NCBI GenBank assembly: GCA_027625915.1
Contig: JANTQA010000070.1
Coordinates: 14,079,001 to 14,143,000, forward strand
DNA length: 64,000 nt
Source: Anaeramoeba flamelloides
Taxonomy: Eukaryota; Metamonada; Anaeramoebidae
Reading direction: 5' to 3'
This document shows, piece by piece, positions 12,701-23,426 of this stretch. A model generated the notes under the pieces. It did not search any database. It was not told the DNA's origin and saw only the letters and a list, made by a program, of their open reading frames with translations. Every line of letters begins with the position of its first letter. The first letter of the stretch is position 1. The position numbers were made by a program, and so were the translations under genes.

Positions 12701-15700
12701 TAATTTTTTCATCTTTTAGTTTTTTGTTTTCATTTTCGTTTTTTGAATTATGTAACCTATTTCATTGGATCAATATGTTTGAACAATTGATATTATGTTA
12801 AAGTCAAGTTGTTTCAAATAGAAGAACCCAAATAAAATTAGTCAATAGTATCTAACTTGTGATCGAACAATATTCCTAATAGAATTTAAACAAATTTACC
12901 AATGTATTTTTTTGTTTTGCTCTCTCCAAAATTTTTAATACACTCATGATTTATTTGTATTGATAATTATTTATTTTTTGTTTTGTGTATTGTAATTTAT
13001 AAAAAAGTGTTAACATTTCAATTAGTGAATGGTTCTAATTTGGTATTTCTTCTTGAATTGATTAAATAAGAGATTTTTTTTTCACAAATCGAATTTTGGT
13101 GTGTTAAAAATTTTGAATTGGGGTTTACATTTTCCGATAATATTCAGTGTTTAATATTCTGCAATATGTGTATTTATAAAAAATTATTTATATTTGTTAC
13201 ACGTTAAAAATTATTGAAAAAAATATTTGATAATAAAAATGAATAAAAAAAAGGTATTGCAAAAGTAAAAATAATAAGAATAATAGAGTAACAAACCTGG
13301 TAAACCCTCACATAAAACTGATAAAGGAGTAACGATTTTTTTATCACAAATTTTTTTATTTCTTTTCTTTTTATTTGAAGCAACTATCCCTTGCCAGGGC
13401 AGCCTTCCTTTTAAAAAATAAATGAGCATATAGCCTAAACTTTCCAGATCATCTCTTCTAGATTGCTCGATTCCTAAATGGGTGTTCACTGAAGAATACC
13501 TAACAGTGCCAACTAAGTCTCTTTTATTTCGGTATTTATTTAATTTATGCGTCCAAAATTCTCGATATAATTTGGAGAGCCCAAAATCAATAATATGAAT
13601 TTGATTTTTATTCTCCCCTCTCCCAATAACAAAATTTTCTGGTTTAATGTCTCGGTATACAAATGATTTTGTATGAACCAATTGTAATCGACATAAAATT
13701 TGATCAGCGATCATTAAGACTGTTTTTAAACTAAATTTCCTTCCACAGTATTTAAATAATGATTCTAAATTCGGTCCTAGATAATCCATAATTAAAAAAT
13801 GTTCATATTTATCTTTACCAAAATTTTGAATGTTGGAAATACCAACATGACCTTTTAAAAATTGGTATATTTTGTTTTCATATTCTAATTGTCCTACTTG
13901 TCTCTCGGTTTCCTTTTTTTTTTTTTTTTTTTTTTTTTAGTTTTAATTTATTATATTTTGTTAAAAAAATAATCAGTTTTTTGAATGATAATTTGTTATT
14001 TTATTCAAAATAAGTCAATTTTATTTTAAAAATCTTTCGTGTTTTGGTAAATATAGTACAATCTTAAAAAATTATATTGAATCAAAAAATAATTAAATTT
14101 TTTAAAAGAAAAGAGTGAAGATTTTAAAGCAATTTTTTAAAAGAGAATTTGATTGAAAAGGTGTCTATTTGCGAAATATATAATAATAACTGTTATTTAT
14201 TGTTAAAAAAAAAATCGTTTGTGTACTTATCATATTTCATATTTTTTATTTGGAATTTTGCCATACCTTGTTTTTTCAATAAAAAGTCAAACAATTTTTT
14301 TTTTCATTTTTTGGAAATATTTTGATGAATATATTTTGAAATAAATACCTTAGTCATTCGATTTAATCAGTATTAATGTTTTTCTTCATTCGGTATTAAT
14401 ATTTTATGAATAGGAAATACTTCCAAAGAGAATTTATTTGAAAAAAAAAAAAAAATGCACACTTTTTTGGAAATACCTTCAAAAAGTTTAGTGTAAGGGT
14501 ATAAATATATTTTTGGATAAAGTGGAAAAATAATTTTACCAAGGGGATAAACAAAATTGATTTTGATTTTGATTTTGCCTTGTTTTGTTCAAGAATTTCA
14601 AAAGGTTTTTGTTCAATAAATGTTTTGTTTTAATTTTCCTGAAATTCTCAAAAAAATCACAATATTTTGACTTTCCTTTAATTCGTTAACTTTTAAAGCA
14701 TTATTATTGGCTAATATATGTATTAATATTCGGAGAAAATGTATTTTTTGAAAATTTTGTTTAAATGAATACAAAAACCTAAATTCGATTAAAATTCAGT
14801 TAAACCCAACTCTTGATTATCTGTTTGGGGTTCAATAAACCACCAGAATCCTTTGCTGAAAATTGATAAAAAATAAAAATATTTCCAACGTTTTATATTA
14901 TTATTTAGTTGTTAAAATCAAAATAATTGAAAAGAATAGTCAAAAGGGGTGAAATAGCTTGCCTTTTCTTCAAGAATTGATACAAAATATGGAAAACTAA
15001 TTTTATTTATTTGGAAATATTGAAATTTAATTTGAATTTATTTTATGAAAAAATACAACTTCCTTTTTTTCTGTACTGGGTGGAACACACACCACCAAAA
15101 CAAAACAATTTTAAAAGCTAAATGAAGATTAAACTGTCATTTTGATGGATTGAGTTATTAACTTAATTTTTTTTTTTTGTTATTTTATTCAATTAAAAAA
15201 AGATAATTTCTAATTACTACCAAATATTCAAGTTATAAATGGTTTTCTTTCCAGATCAGTGTATTTGTAATTTTTCAAACTCAAGTGGAATAAAATAATC
15301 TCAAAAAGTAAATCTCGTTAATGGAAATAAATGTCAAAATCCCTGATGCCTATTGAAGGTTTAATTTTTTTAAAGAAAATTTCCTTTAAAATGAGCAATT
15401 AAATACTTTTTTCCAGCTCTCCTCTCGAAACTAAATATCGTTTTTATCCTTTGAAATTCGAAATTATTAAGACAGTTTTCATTATTTTTTTTTTGACCAA
15501 TTTCTAAATAAGGATTTAATATCTAGAAATATGTTTAATATTGAAAATAAACAGGGTTTTTCAAATCGGGAATATACCAAAATTGCGATTATTTGCGATG
15601 CGATTATTTGCGAGAAAAATAATAATTTTTTAATTTGTATCTGGGATCGGGTCTAAACTTACAAAACGTTGACATATGTGCTGATAGTGTGTTGTGTATA

Positions 15701-18700
15701 TCAAAAAAAAAAATTTTGTCCAATAGAATAAAAAATATGAATTGGTCAAAAATGACAATCTTTACCCAAATATACAAATTTCGAAATTTTCAAAATTTGC
15801 GAATATTTGCGATTTATTTAACATTTTATTTAACATTTTCATTTTTATTTAACATTTTATTTAACATTTTATTTAACATTTTATTTAACATTTTTTATTT
15901 AACATTCTATTTAACATTTTATATGGGTAGGTATGGTAGGGTAGGTAGGGTATGTAGGGTACCTTAGAGAGTGTTAGAATTGTGTGTGGTTTGTGGGTTA
16001 GTTTAGATAGGGTTAGGAGGATATGTTGAGTAAGTTAGGAACGAGTGTGGTGGGGTAGTTCACTCAACTAAAATATACTAATCCTACCTAATACATCCCT
16101 ATAAAATGTTAAATAGAATGTTAAATAAATCGCAAATATTCGCAAATTTTGAAAATTTCGAAATTTGTATATTTGGGTAAAAATTGTCATTTTTGACCAA
16201 TTCATATTTTTTATTCTATTGGACAAAAATTTTTTTTTTGATATACACAACAAACTATCAACACACATGTCAACATTTTGTCAGTTTAGAAATCCGATAA
16301 GACACAAAATAAAAAAAAATTGTTTTTCTCGCAAATAATCGCATTTTTAAAAATTTACCTTCAAATCTAAGTAATTGGCAAAAAATTTTATCAATCTCTA
16401 TGAAATTTAGATACAAAATTTTAATAGAGATTAGTCCCTTAAGATAATTCCAAAAAAAATTGTTTCATAAAAAGAATAAATACCTTCTTACGTTTCTTAA
16501 AAATGTAGTATTTCAATACATTTCTTTTTTCAATCTAAATATATTTTAGATAATCCCCACATCATCAAAAAATAGATTACCTAAACTTTTTTAGCCTTGT
16601 TATATTCAGATTTCTATCTGCACTCTTAATTCAATTCCAAATTAATAGATTTTTGTTTATGTTTTTACAATAAATTCAAACATTTTAGTTTATTCTCTTT
16701 GTTATTTTTTTTTTTTATTAGTTTATTGATCAACAATTGCATCCATTTTTTAATATTCAAAAAAGAACTAAAATTGTTTTTGATGTTGTTAGCCGAAAAT
16801 TAGAAATAATAAAAAATACCGAAATTATAGCGGATGACATAATGTATTTCCAAAAAAGTGTGATATTTTTTTTTATGTACTTCAAATAATCTTTTCTTTG
16901 GAAGTTTTCATATCCGTTAATTGGTAATATAAAAATTAAAAAATCATATTAATACTAATTGAATCACTATTTATTATTTTTATTTCAACATATGTTCATC
17001 AAAATATTTCCAAAAAATGAAAAAAAAAATAATACACACTTTTTTGAGAAAAAAATAATGTCACGACCAACTTCCAATAAAAACCTTCAATGTGATAAGT
17101 ATACAAATTATTATTAAAACAATAAAATGTGGGTATAAGTTTTCCCTTCTATTGAGAAAGTTTGAAAGGGTTAAACAAGTTATGACAAATTGTTTTTTAG
17201 TATCAAAAATACGAAAATAATAAATACCAATTTTTACACCTAAAAAATATCATATCAAATTGTGATCAGAAATTTTTATATCTGTAATTCAAGTTTTATC
17301 TTACGGATAAACAAACTGAATGATAATGAAGAGCCAATTAATGATGAATAATATTATTTTGATATATTAGAATAGGAATATTAGAATTAAGTTTCATAAA
17401 GGTGTTTTAAAATAAATTTGCCACCACTTTTTAGGAAATAGTTTGTTGTATTTCAATTCTCAGAGAACATAAAATTAGGAGAGTACTTAAGGGTTTAAAA
17501 ATTGCTATTATTCCAATTTGAGTAAATTCAATTCCATTTTATCTTTATTAATCGGTGACAAAATAGAAGAAGAAGAATATTTGGAAAATGTTAACAATTT
17601 TAATACCACATTATAATTAAAAAAGATGTCTCATTTTTTTTTTTTTTTCTCACCCTTACTAATAAATTCAAACAAATGTAAAAAAATATTTGTTCAATTT
17701 CCCTTTTGAAAAATTTTTTGACTCTCTTTGAAGAAAGAAGAAGAAAGTATTTTATCTGTTTCAATTTCAAAGAAACAAGAAATCAACTTGATTTTTGAAA
17801 TGTTCTTTGAATTGAAGTTTTTTCGGAAATTGGAGTTATAAGGTTAGATAAAGGAACAGAAATTGAAATTTTCTTTGAAAGTTAATGCTTTTGAAAAGTG
17901 GAGTTGTCAGATTTCCAAAAAATGGAAATCGAATTAAAAATTTTTTAGAACATTTTTTTGAATTAGTATTTTCTGTAAATTGAAAAATAAACAGAACAAA
18001 ATTTTCATTCAGCTCGATTAAAAAAAAAAAAAAAAAAAGAGGATTTAGAGCGACTACCTATTACACCAACCCTCAAGAGACAAAATCATAAAATAAACAA
18101 GATTTAATCAAAGAGTTTATATTTTCCCGAGATATTTTAAATTATTTTTTAGGAAAGCTGAATGAAAATTTTGTTATGTTTATTTTTAAATTTACAGTAA
18201 CATTCAATTTTGTTGGTTTATCGCTTCAAAGAAGAAAAATTATATTTTTTTTTTTATTTTGATCCAAATGGCTTATACAACACTTCATTACTGATTTTTG
18301 AAATTTAAAAAAGCACTTTTTTTTCACTTCATCCACCAAGAATCAGAATCACTAATCTTACAGCCGAGAAAAGTTTTCCAGTAAATTCCATTTTAAATGA
18401 TCCAATGGGATTTTATCAGTGAGGAAGAAAAAGAATTGCCAAACGATTTGAAGTTTATCTGTGTTTCAATTCTTCGCCAAAACAAAAATTTCAAAAAACA
18501 AAAACACTTAATTAGAGTGATAAAGCCAATGTCGTTTAAAAAAATCAAAATACCTTAATAATGATATTATGGGACACGAAAACTTTATAATGAAGACAAC
18601 TGTTTTAAAAAAGTTTTATCGTTGGTAATGCAAACTATCTAATTTGTATGGGAGTAGAAAGTTTGGATAGCACTTGATAAAACTTTTAGTCGGCACTTTT

Positions 18701-19029
18701 TTAAACAGATGAGCCATTGTATATATATTTTCAAGAAAACAAAGCTTTACAATGAATACAAATAAATAAAAAAAGAAAAGAAAATAAAGAAAAGAAAAGA
18801 AAAGAAAAAAAAAAAGACAAAAAGAAAAAATGGAAAACCATACGAATTTTACAGCAAAAACTTCATTGTTTGAGATCTTGACACAACGGTGGATCCTTCC
18901 AAAAGAACCTGATCCAATTTTTTTTTTTACAAGAAACACCCCACTGACTAAAAAGTGTTGTTCTGGATTTGTTTCGTTTGTTTCTTCTTCCTTGAATTTT
19001 AATAGATTTTTGTTATTTAAATTCCCCAT
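8332..19029 (-). CDS. Casein kinase 1 family Ser/Thr protein kinase, 3 exons
   Basis: Exons 18844-19029, 13297-13912 and 8332-9701 join in frame to 723 residues. Visible: glycine loop GSGSFG (39-44), ATP lysine in AVKF (61), the CK1 block YLGPNLESLF (106-115), catalytic YRDIKPEN (148-155, Asp150), DFG (171-173), the CK1 substrate loop THLGIEQSRRDDLESLGY, and the C-lobe end EFQQYIEYC...YDYQYDW (269-312). All key residues for activity are present. After residue 320 comes a roughly 400-residue lysine-rich tail with an acidic D/E run (about residue 590), unlike other CK1 tails and probably disordered. CK1 enzymes phosphorylate acidic or primed sites in many pathways. The start is the first ATG after an in-frame stop upstream. 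Both junctions restore conserved CK1 sequence exactly (AVKF/ETERQ and CEGLP/V/EFQQY). The odd feature is intron size: 4931 and 3595 bp. Member-level identity cannot be given. Confidence 0.88.
9756..9778. repeat. (TG)n microsatellite
   Basis: About 11 TG units on the plus strand, hence (CA)n in the CK1 transcript, 55 bp upstream of the exon 3 acceptor. Confidence 0.9.
11205..12120. repeat. C-family inverted arms flanking L-type pieces
   Basis: The left arm (about 11205-11290) is the reverse complement of the C-family segment AGTGAATGGTTCTAAT..., and the right arm (about 12030-12120) is the same segment in plus orientation. Between them are two L-related direct copies (AGAGAGAATT..GAAGTGAC) and a GATCGATCAA block. 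Confidence 0.5.
12605..13155 (+). repeat. C-family dispersed repeat, copy 1
   Basis: About 550 bp found again at 43620-44165 and 47565-48115 (same strand) and at 54752-55615 (inverted). Landmarks in order: CAATTTCATTCAAATTG, TTTTGAATTATGTAAC, CTCTCTCCAAAATTTTTAAT, and TTAACATTTCAATTAGTGAA. No coding capacity seen. Confidence 0.65.
13297..13912 (-). CDS. Casein kinase 1, exon 2 (kinase core)
   Basis: Encodes residues 63-267 plus the first base of codon 268: helix C through the CK1 activation and substrate segments. It ends CEGLP then G/GTTTGT. The first residues (ETERQVGQLEYENKIYQFL) align with the CK1 segment E-x5-QLxYExKxYxxL, which fixes the acceptor at 13913-13914. Confidence 0.87.
14700..15480 (-). 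mobile_element. F element, copy in CK1 intron 1
   Basis: Collinear, inverted, with 41130-41915. Shared landmarks are the CCACCAAAACAAAACAATT segment (near 15093), the AACTTGAATATTTGG region (near 15225) and the AAATCTCGTTAATGG region (near 15310). No intact frame was found; ends are approximate. Confidence 0.5.
15815..15920. repeat. 12-bp tandem repeat TAACATTTTATT
   Basis: Roughly eight units with small variations, sited only in the left arm of the palindrome. Confidence 0.8.
15925..15959 (+). other. G-rich motif, possible G-quadruplex
   Basis: Four GGG runs at 15925-15927, 15939-15941, 15948-15950 and 15957-15959, with loops of 11, 6 and 6. The G-rich strand bias continues to about 16060, in DNA otherwise around 80% A+T. 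Confidence 0.6.
18397..18558 (+). CDS. Hypothetical 53-residue open frame inside CK1 intron 1 (opposite strand)
   Basis: Starts at ATG 18397 directly after an in-frame stop. The product begins MIQWDFISEEEKELPNDL and has a mixed, non-repetitive composition (acidic start, basic end) unlike the F/I/K-rich nonsense frames elsewhere. No family was recognised. It could be a small gene, an exon, or a remnant of an inserted element; chance cannot be excluded at this length. Confidence 0.22.
   Translation: MIQWDFISEEEKELPNDLKFICVSILRQNKNFKKQKHLIRVIKPMSFKKIKIP
18595..18715. repeat. Imperfect hairpin
   Basis: AAAGTTTTATC near 18610 pairs with GATAAAACTTT near 18675, flanked by further partial complementarity (GCAAACTATC against GTTTGGATAGC). 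Confidence 0.45.
18844..19029 (-). CDS. Casein kinase 1, exon 1 (N-lobe, 62 residues)
   Basis: Encodes the start of the protein through the ATP-binding lysine. An in-frame stop precedes ATG 19029. The exon ends at TTC/GTATGG; reading on into the intron gives only hydrophobic, T-rich nonsense, while splicing to 13912 restores the CK1 KxE motif as KFE. Confidence 0.85.
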
Positions 19030-20824
19030 TTCCAAAAAGATCTTGAATTAAAAGTTTGGTTAATTAAAGGTTTGTGAGTTATTAAATCCGAATTAAAGAA
19101 AAAGAAAAGTTGATTTGATTTGGAAAAGCAATAATTTTTATTTTTTGAATAAATCAAATCGAAACAAAATAAAAAAGACAAAAAATAAGAAATTCCGAAA
19201 ATTTCAAGATTTTGGTTTGTTGTTAATCAAAAACTCTGCGTTACTTATTACAAAATAAATAGAACAAAATATTTTAATCAACTTTCATAAAATACATTTT
19301 AAATATCTTCGCAAAATATAATCTCTTGAATTAAATCTTGTTTATTTTATGATTTTGTCTCTTGAGAGTTGGTGTAATAGGTGGTTTCTCTGGAAATCCT
19401 CTTTTTTTTTTAAGTTTTTTTTTGAAATCGAGCTGAATGAAAATTTTGTTCTGTTTATTTTTCAATTTACAATATAACGCAAGCATTGAATTAAACTTCT
19501 TATTCCACCCACCGCTGTTTTTTTTGGTTTCCTTCTTTGTTCCATTTGAAGGCAATAAGAATTTATATCAATCCATTAATAATATTGGAGAGTTTTGAAC
19601 TGATATTTACTTTTTACACACAATCAAATTAATGGTTGATCTCCACTCAATTAAAAAAAAAGAGTTTGTTCTCCCAAAACAGTTAAAGGACTAATAATTT
19701 TTCCAAAAGAATTGTTCTTGAGAGTAAAGTCACGATTTCATTTTATCCCGTAACAAAAATTAAAAACCTACTTCGAAATATTGACTCGCGTTTAAAGAGA
19801 AAAGAAAAATGTGAATAGGTTTTTAATAGTCTTAAAAAGAAATAATCTAGTTCCTTTAAATTATAAAAATTAAAATAATCAAGATCATGCAATATATTTA
19901 TAATTGTTTTTTTGACAAAAAATTGAGAAAATTTTCAATTCCAAAAAAGAATATTCGAGATTAACAACAAAATTTGAAATTAAGACAAAAATTCAAAATA
20001 AAAGTATACAATATTTTTTGGATGGAAAGTATAAGATCCAACATCAAAAGTTGGTTTAAATCTGAGTAGAGTATGTATACATATCTTTTAGTATTCATGA
20101 CCAAAACTTTAGTAAAAAATTTGTCGAGATTTTTGTTCGAGTTATGAAATTGTCAACATATTTTGAAACCACAAAAGTATTTCGTTTGAACAATTTAACT
20201 TTGAAAATTCATGCTTATAATTAGGTTATGTTTGCAAACTAAAAAAAAAATCTTCCTGTTTATTGTCTCAAAGGAACTTTCCAGAAAAAAAGACATGTTT
20301 CAATAAAAAAATTCTGAAGTATTTTTTTCTTGTTCAAAGTAAAACATCTAATTTATTATCAAATTATATATCTATATTAAAATCAATTTTTAAGATAAAC
20401 TTATTAATATTTTTAAAATTTCCACTATCAATAAAAGCACCAAACATCGCTTTTGAGAATAGAACACACTTTATTAAAATATTAAGGGTATTTGAAATTT
20501 TTATAATAGTGCTTTTACATTCACTTTTTGTTATAAACAAATTTAAAAACAAACATTTAAAAATAGATTTTTTGTTGAAAATTTTAAAAATCTCAAGTAT
20601 TTTTAGGTAATCTCTTTACTTAGTCTGTATTTACGGAACATAAATTCCAAATAGAGATTTTTCTTGAAATTTACAAGATCACTCAATTTTTTTGGGTAAA
20701 TTATCAAGATCAAACAACTATAAGGAAATAAATCCAAGAAAATGAAACACAGAACAGATATTGCAGAATAGATCATTTTTTATTGGTATAAAAAAGATCT
20801 AAAAATCAATAAAGTATTTGAATT

Positions 20825-22270
20825 TAAGGTACTAGTCTCAATTAATTTTTTTTTTTGACCAATTTCTAAATAAGGAATCTTTATCTAAGAAACATGTTTA
20901 AAATTGATAAAAAAAAAATAGGGTTTTTGAATGTTAGAACTTGTAGTTCTTGTTTTTTTTTTAAAATTATACAATTCTGTCAAAAAAAGTGAATTTTAAA
21001 GTTTTTTTAAAACAAAATATCTTTATCGGATGAGAATTTTTGATTAATTATGGATTTAATTATTGTTTCAAAATTAATATTTATTCTTATTTTGAAAAAC
21101 GAAAAAATAATTGAAAACTAGAGAATATTTTCTCTTTCACTTCTGTTCACCCAACTTGACTCTATAATGAACTCAATTTGTTTTCTCAATAATTACTCAA
21201 AAAAAAAAAATAGTTCTTATCTTTTTCTATTATTTTTTTTTGACTCTGACAAAAACTTTTGGAATGATAATTTGGTAATACTTAAAAAAAACTTCAAATT
21301 CAACAAAAAAAAGAGAATGTACAGTGATCGAAATAATGGGTGCACAAAGACTATAATCCGTGTTTCAAAATATTATCCGTACTTTTTTTTCTTCTTGTAC
21401 CAAGGCAACATCCAATCTACTATCGAATAGTATACCTAAGTTCAAATCAATTTTGAAAGTACAATCTGGATATTTTCAGTAAAAATTAAATTATTCCTTA
21501 AAATAGTTGAAAATTTTCCATTATATTCTTAATTTTTTTGTATTTTTTTGTGTTTTTTTGATGATTAAAATTTTCTTAAAAATTAACTCTGTTTTTTGAG
21601 ATAAATTTTGCCATTTCACCCTTCGTTTTTCGAATTTTATTTTCAAAATAATAGAACTTTAAGAAACCAATACCATATTTATTTAGGGTTAATTATCAGT
21701 TTATTTCATTGGTTAATGTATAGGTCTTCTATGACAAAAAAAACATACTTTTTATTTTGAAACACGCATAAATTTTTTTTACACGCTTTATTTTGACTAC
21801 AGTAAACTCAAAAAGTAGATTCATGAAAAAAAAAAAAAAGAATGGAACAGGATAAGAATAAAATCTTTTATTTTGAGTAAAGCATATATTATACATTTTT
21901 TTTTGAATCAAACCGGTTTTTTATGCAAATCCAAAAAAGCTTTTGGGGTTTTTTTTTCAAATTATTTTTTGTACTTCATCCACAAACACAGCAAAGTTTT
22001 TCTTTCTTGCTCATATTTTTTTTTTATTTTTTATATTTTTGCTAAAAGTTGAAAAAAAAGCAACTTTCAAAAAAGCGAAAAAATGAAATATTTTTTATTT
22101 CAATAAAAACAATAACTAAATTTAATGAATGCCATTTATCGAGATTTCATTAATATATAAAGAAATTTTTCACTTTAATTTCAAATCTAAGTAATTGGTA
22201 AAAAAATTTCTAAATCTCTATTAAATTTACCTAAAAAAATTTTTAAAAGAGATTAGTACCTTAAGGAAAT
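20825..22270. mobile_element. Element H2, interrupted by A1
   Basis: Ends are inverted: AAGGTACTAGTCTC near 20828 and GAGATTAGTACCTTAAGG near 22250. The inner ends match the flanks of H1 (GACCAATTTCTAAATAAGGA near 20858 and TCAAATCTAAGTAATTGG near 22181). MITE A1 (21320-21804) sits inside. Without A1 it is about 960 bp, the same as H1. Confidence 0.6.
21320..21804 (+). mobile_element. Tc1/mariner-like MITE family A, copy 1 (485 bp)
   Basis: TA-flanked, with inverted termini: left TACAGTGATCGAAATAATGG, and the right end read inward TACTGTAGTCAAAATAAAGC. Each continues to a GTGTTTCAAAATA block. CAGT...AAAATAA.GCGTGCA-type termini with a TA target are typical of Tc1/mariner derivatives. No transposase; non-autonomous. 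Confidence 0.8.
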
Positions 22271-22749
22271 AAAAACAAAAGAAAAAAATAATAATTTTGA
22301 CTTCATTTATTTATTTTGCCAGGTTACAACACAGATAGTATCAGAATAGATGAATACCGATCAATTTTTATCTATATTTCTAATATCCAATAAAAAATCT
22401 TCTTATGAGAGTATTATAAAATCTATAATTTATTAATCACTTTAGTTCAATTATCTAAAACTAAACTAAATTTCATAATAAATATCCCAATTTTATTTAT
22501 TTTCTCTTTACTTTTTTTTATTATATTTTTAGACAAAAAATAAATATTTCTAGTGTATCGAAATAAATGTTAAAATAGTAAATTTTATTAAATATAATAG
22601 AGAAATTCGATTTATGAAAATATTTATTTTTAATATTTGATTTTTATTATGCCAATGATTTTAAAAGGGAGATTATATTAAAGAAGCGAGTTTTACAATC
22701 AATTGATTTATTATTAAATTTTAGACATTTCTTGTTTTTTTTCGAGTTC

Positions 22750-22947
22750 TAGTCAGTTCCACTTTTAAGACAAAAACTTTCAAGGAAATTTAAGACACAA
22801 GAAAAATCTTAAATTAAGGCACAAAATTCAAACTCTAGTAAAATAATATGTAATAAAACAATTACAAAATGTGTGTCTTAATTTGAGAGTTTTTTGTACC
22901 TTAAAATTCCATTGAAAGTTTGTTTCTTAAAAGTTATACTGATTGTA
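22750..22947. mobile_element. D-family MITE, copy 2 (198 bp)
   Basis: Inverted termini TAGTCAGTTCCACTTTTAAG and, read inward from the other end, TACAATCAGTATAACTTTTA. The inner repeats contain AAGGCAC/GTGTCTTAA motifs shared with 54892-55212. Its right-hand TA is the same TA that starts MITE A2. Confidence 0.55.
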
Positions 22948-23426
22948 CTGTATTCCAAATAAAGCATGCAAAAAAATATAAAGCGTGTTTCAAAATAAAA
23001 AGCGTGTTTTTTTGTTATAGAAAACCTATATATTAACCAATCAAAGAAACTAATAATAAAGCCTAAATAAATATGGTATTGGTTTCTTGAAGTTCTATTA
23101 TTTAAAAAGAAATTATAAAAATGAAGGATCAAATTGCAAAAGTTAGCTTAAAAAATTGATCTAATTTTTGAGAAAATTTTTATCTTCAAAAAAACTCAAA
23201 ATTTCAAAAAAATTGAGAATATTATGGAAAATTTTCAACTATTTGCATTAATAATTTAAATTTTACTGAAAATAACCAGTACTTTACTTTCAAAATTGAT
23301 TTGGGCTCAGGTATACTATTTGGTAGTAGATTGGATGTTGCCTTGGTACAAGAAGAAAAAAAAGCACGGATAATATTTTGAAACACGGATTATAGTCTTT
23401 GTGCACGCTTTATTTGGATCACTGTA
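22946..23426 (-). mobile_element. MITE family A, copy 2 (481 bp)
   Basis: Inverted relative to A1; begins TACTGTATTCCAAATAAAGC and ends GGATCACTGTA. It carries the family's internal landmarks CCAATC(A)AAGAAAC and GATTGGATGTTGCCTTG. It abuts D2 at a shared TA. Confidence 0.78.

Larger units (their letters stand above)
9702..13296 (-). other. CK1 intron 2, 3595 bp, repeat-filled
   Basis: Donor GTTTGT, acceptor AATATAG. It contains C-family repeat copies (12605-13155 and partial arms near 11205-11290 and 12030-12120), two direct copies of an L-related piece (about 11395-11500 and 11585-11690), and a (CA)n run on the sense strand about 55 bp before the acceptor. Confidence 0.75.
15490..16460. 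mobile_element. Palindromic element H1 with G-rich centre
   Basis: Arms from about 15593 inward and 16344 inward are inverted copies over roughly 250 bp (shared landmarks GCGATTATTTGCGAG, GTTGACATATGTGCTGATAG against GTTGACATGTGTGTTGATAG, and AATATGAATTGGTCAAAAATGACAAT). The left arm contains a 12-bp tandem repeat (TAACATTTTATT) at about 15815-15920; the right arm has only about two units. The flanks (15490-15565 and 16360-16460) match the two ends of the element at 20825-22270, so it appears to be one family with a different interior. Confidence 0.65.
14290..17040. repeat. Outer inverted repeat enclosing F and the palindromic element
   Basis: Segments near 14290-14480 and 16840-17040 are inverted, diverged copies of each other. 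Both carry GGAAATATTTTGATGAA(T/C)AT-type and CACTTTTTTGGAAATAC-type sequence. They may be two copies of a small element or the ends of one composite. Confidence 0.4.
13913..18843 (-). other. CK1 intron 1, 4931 bp, repeat-filled
   Basis: Donor GTATGG, acceptor a run of A ending in AAG. Inside are the F element (about 14700-15480), the palindromic element at 15490-16460, arms of an outer inverted repeat (14290-14480 and 16840-17040), an I-family repeat end at about 18150, a small open frame on the other strand at 18397-18558, and an imperfect hairpin at 18595-18715. Confidence 0.75.
17990..19470. repeat. Inverted repeat around CK1 exon 1
   Basis: Sequence at 17990-18110 recurs inverted at 19325-19470; shared landmarks are CAAGAGACAAAATCATAAAA and the I-family end AGCTGAATGAAAATTTTGTT. 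The arms bracket exon 1 and the presumed CK1 promoter region. Confidence 0.5.
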
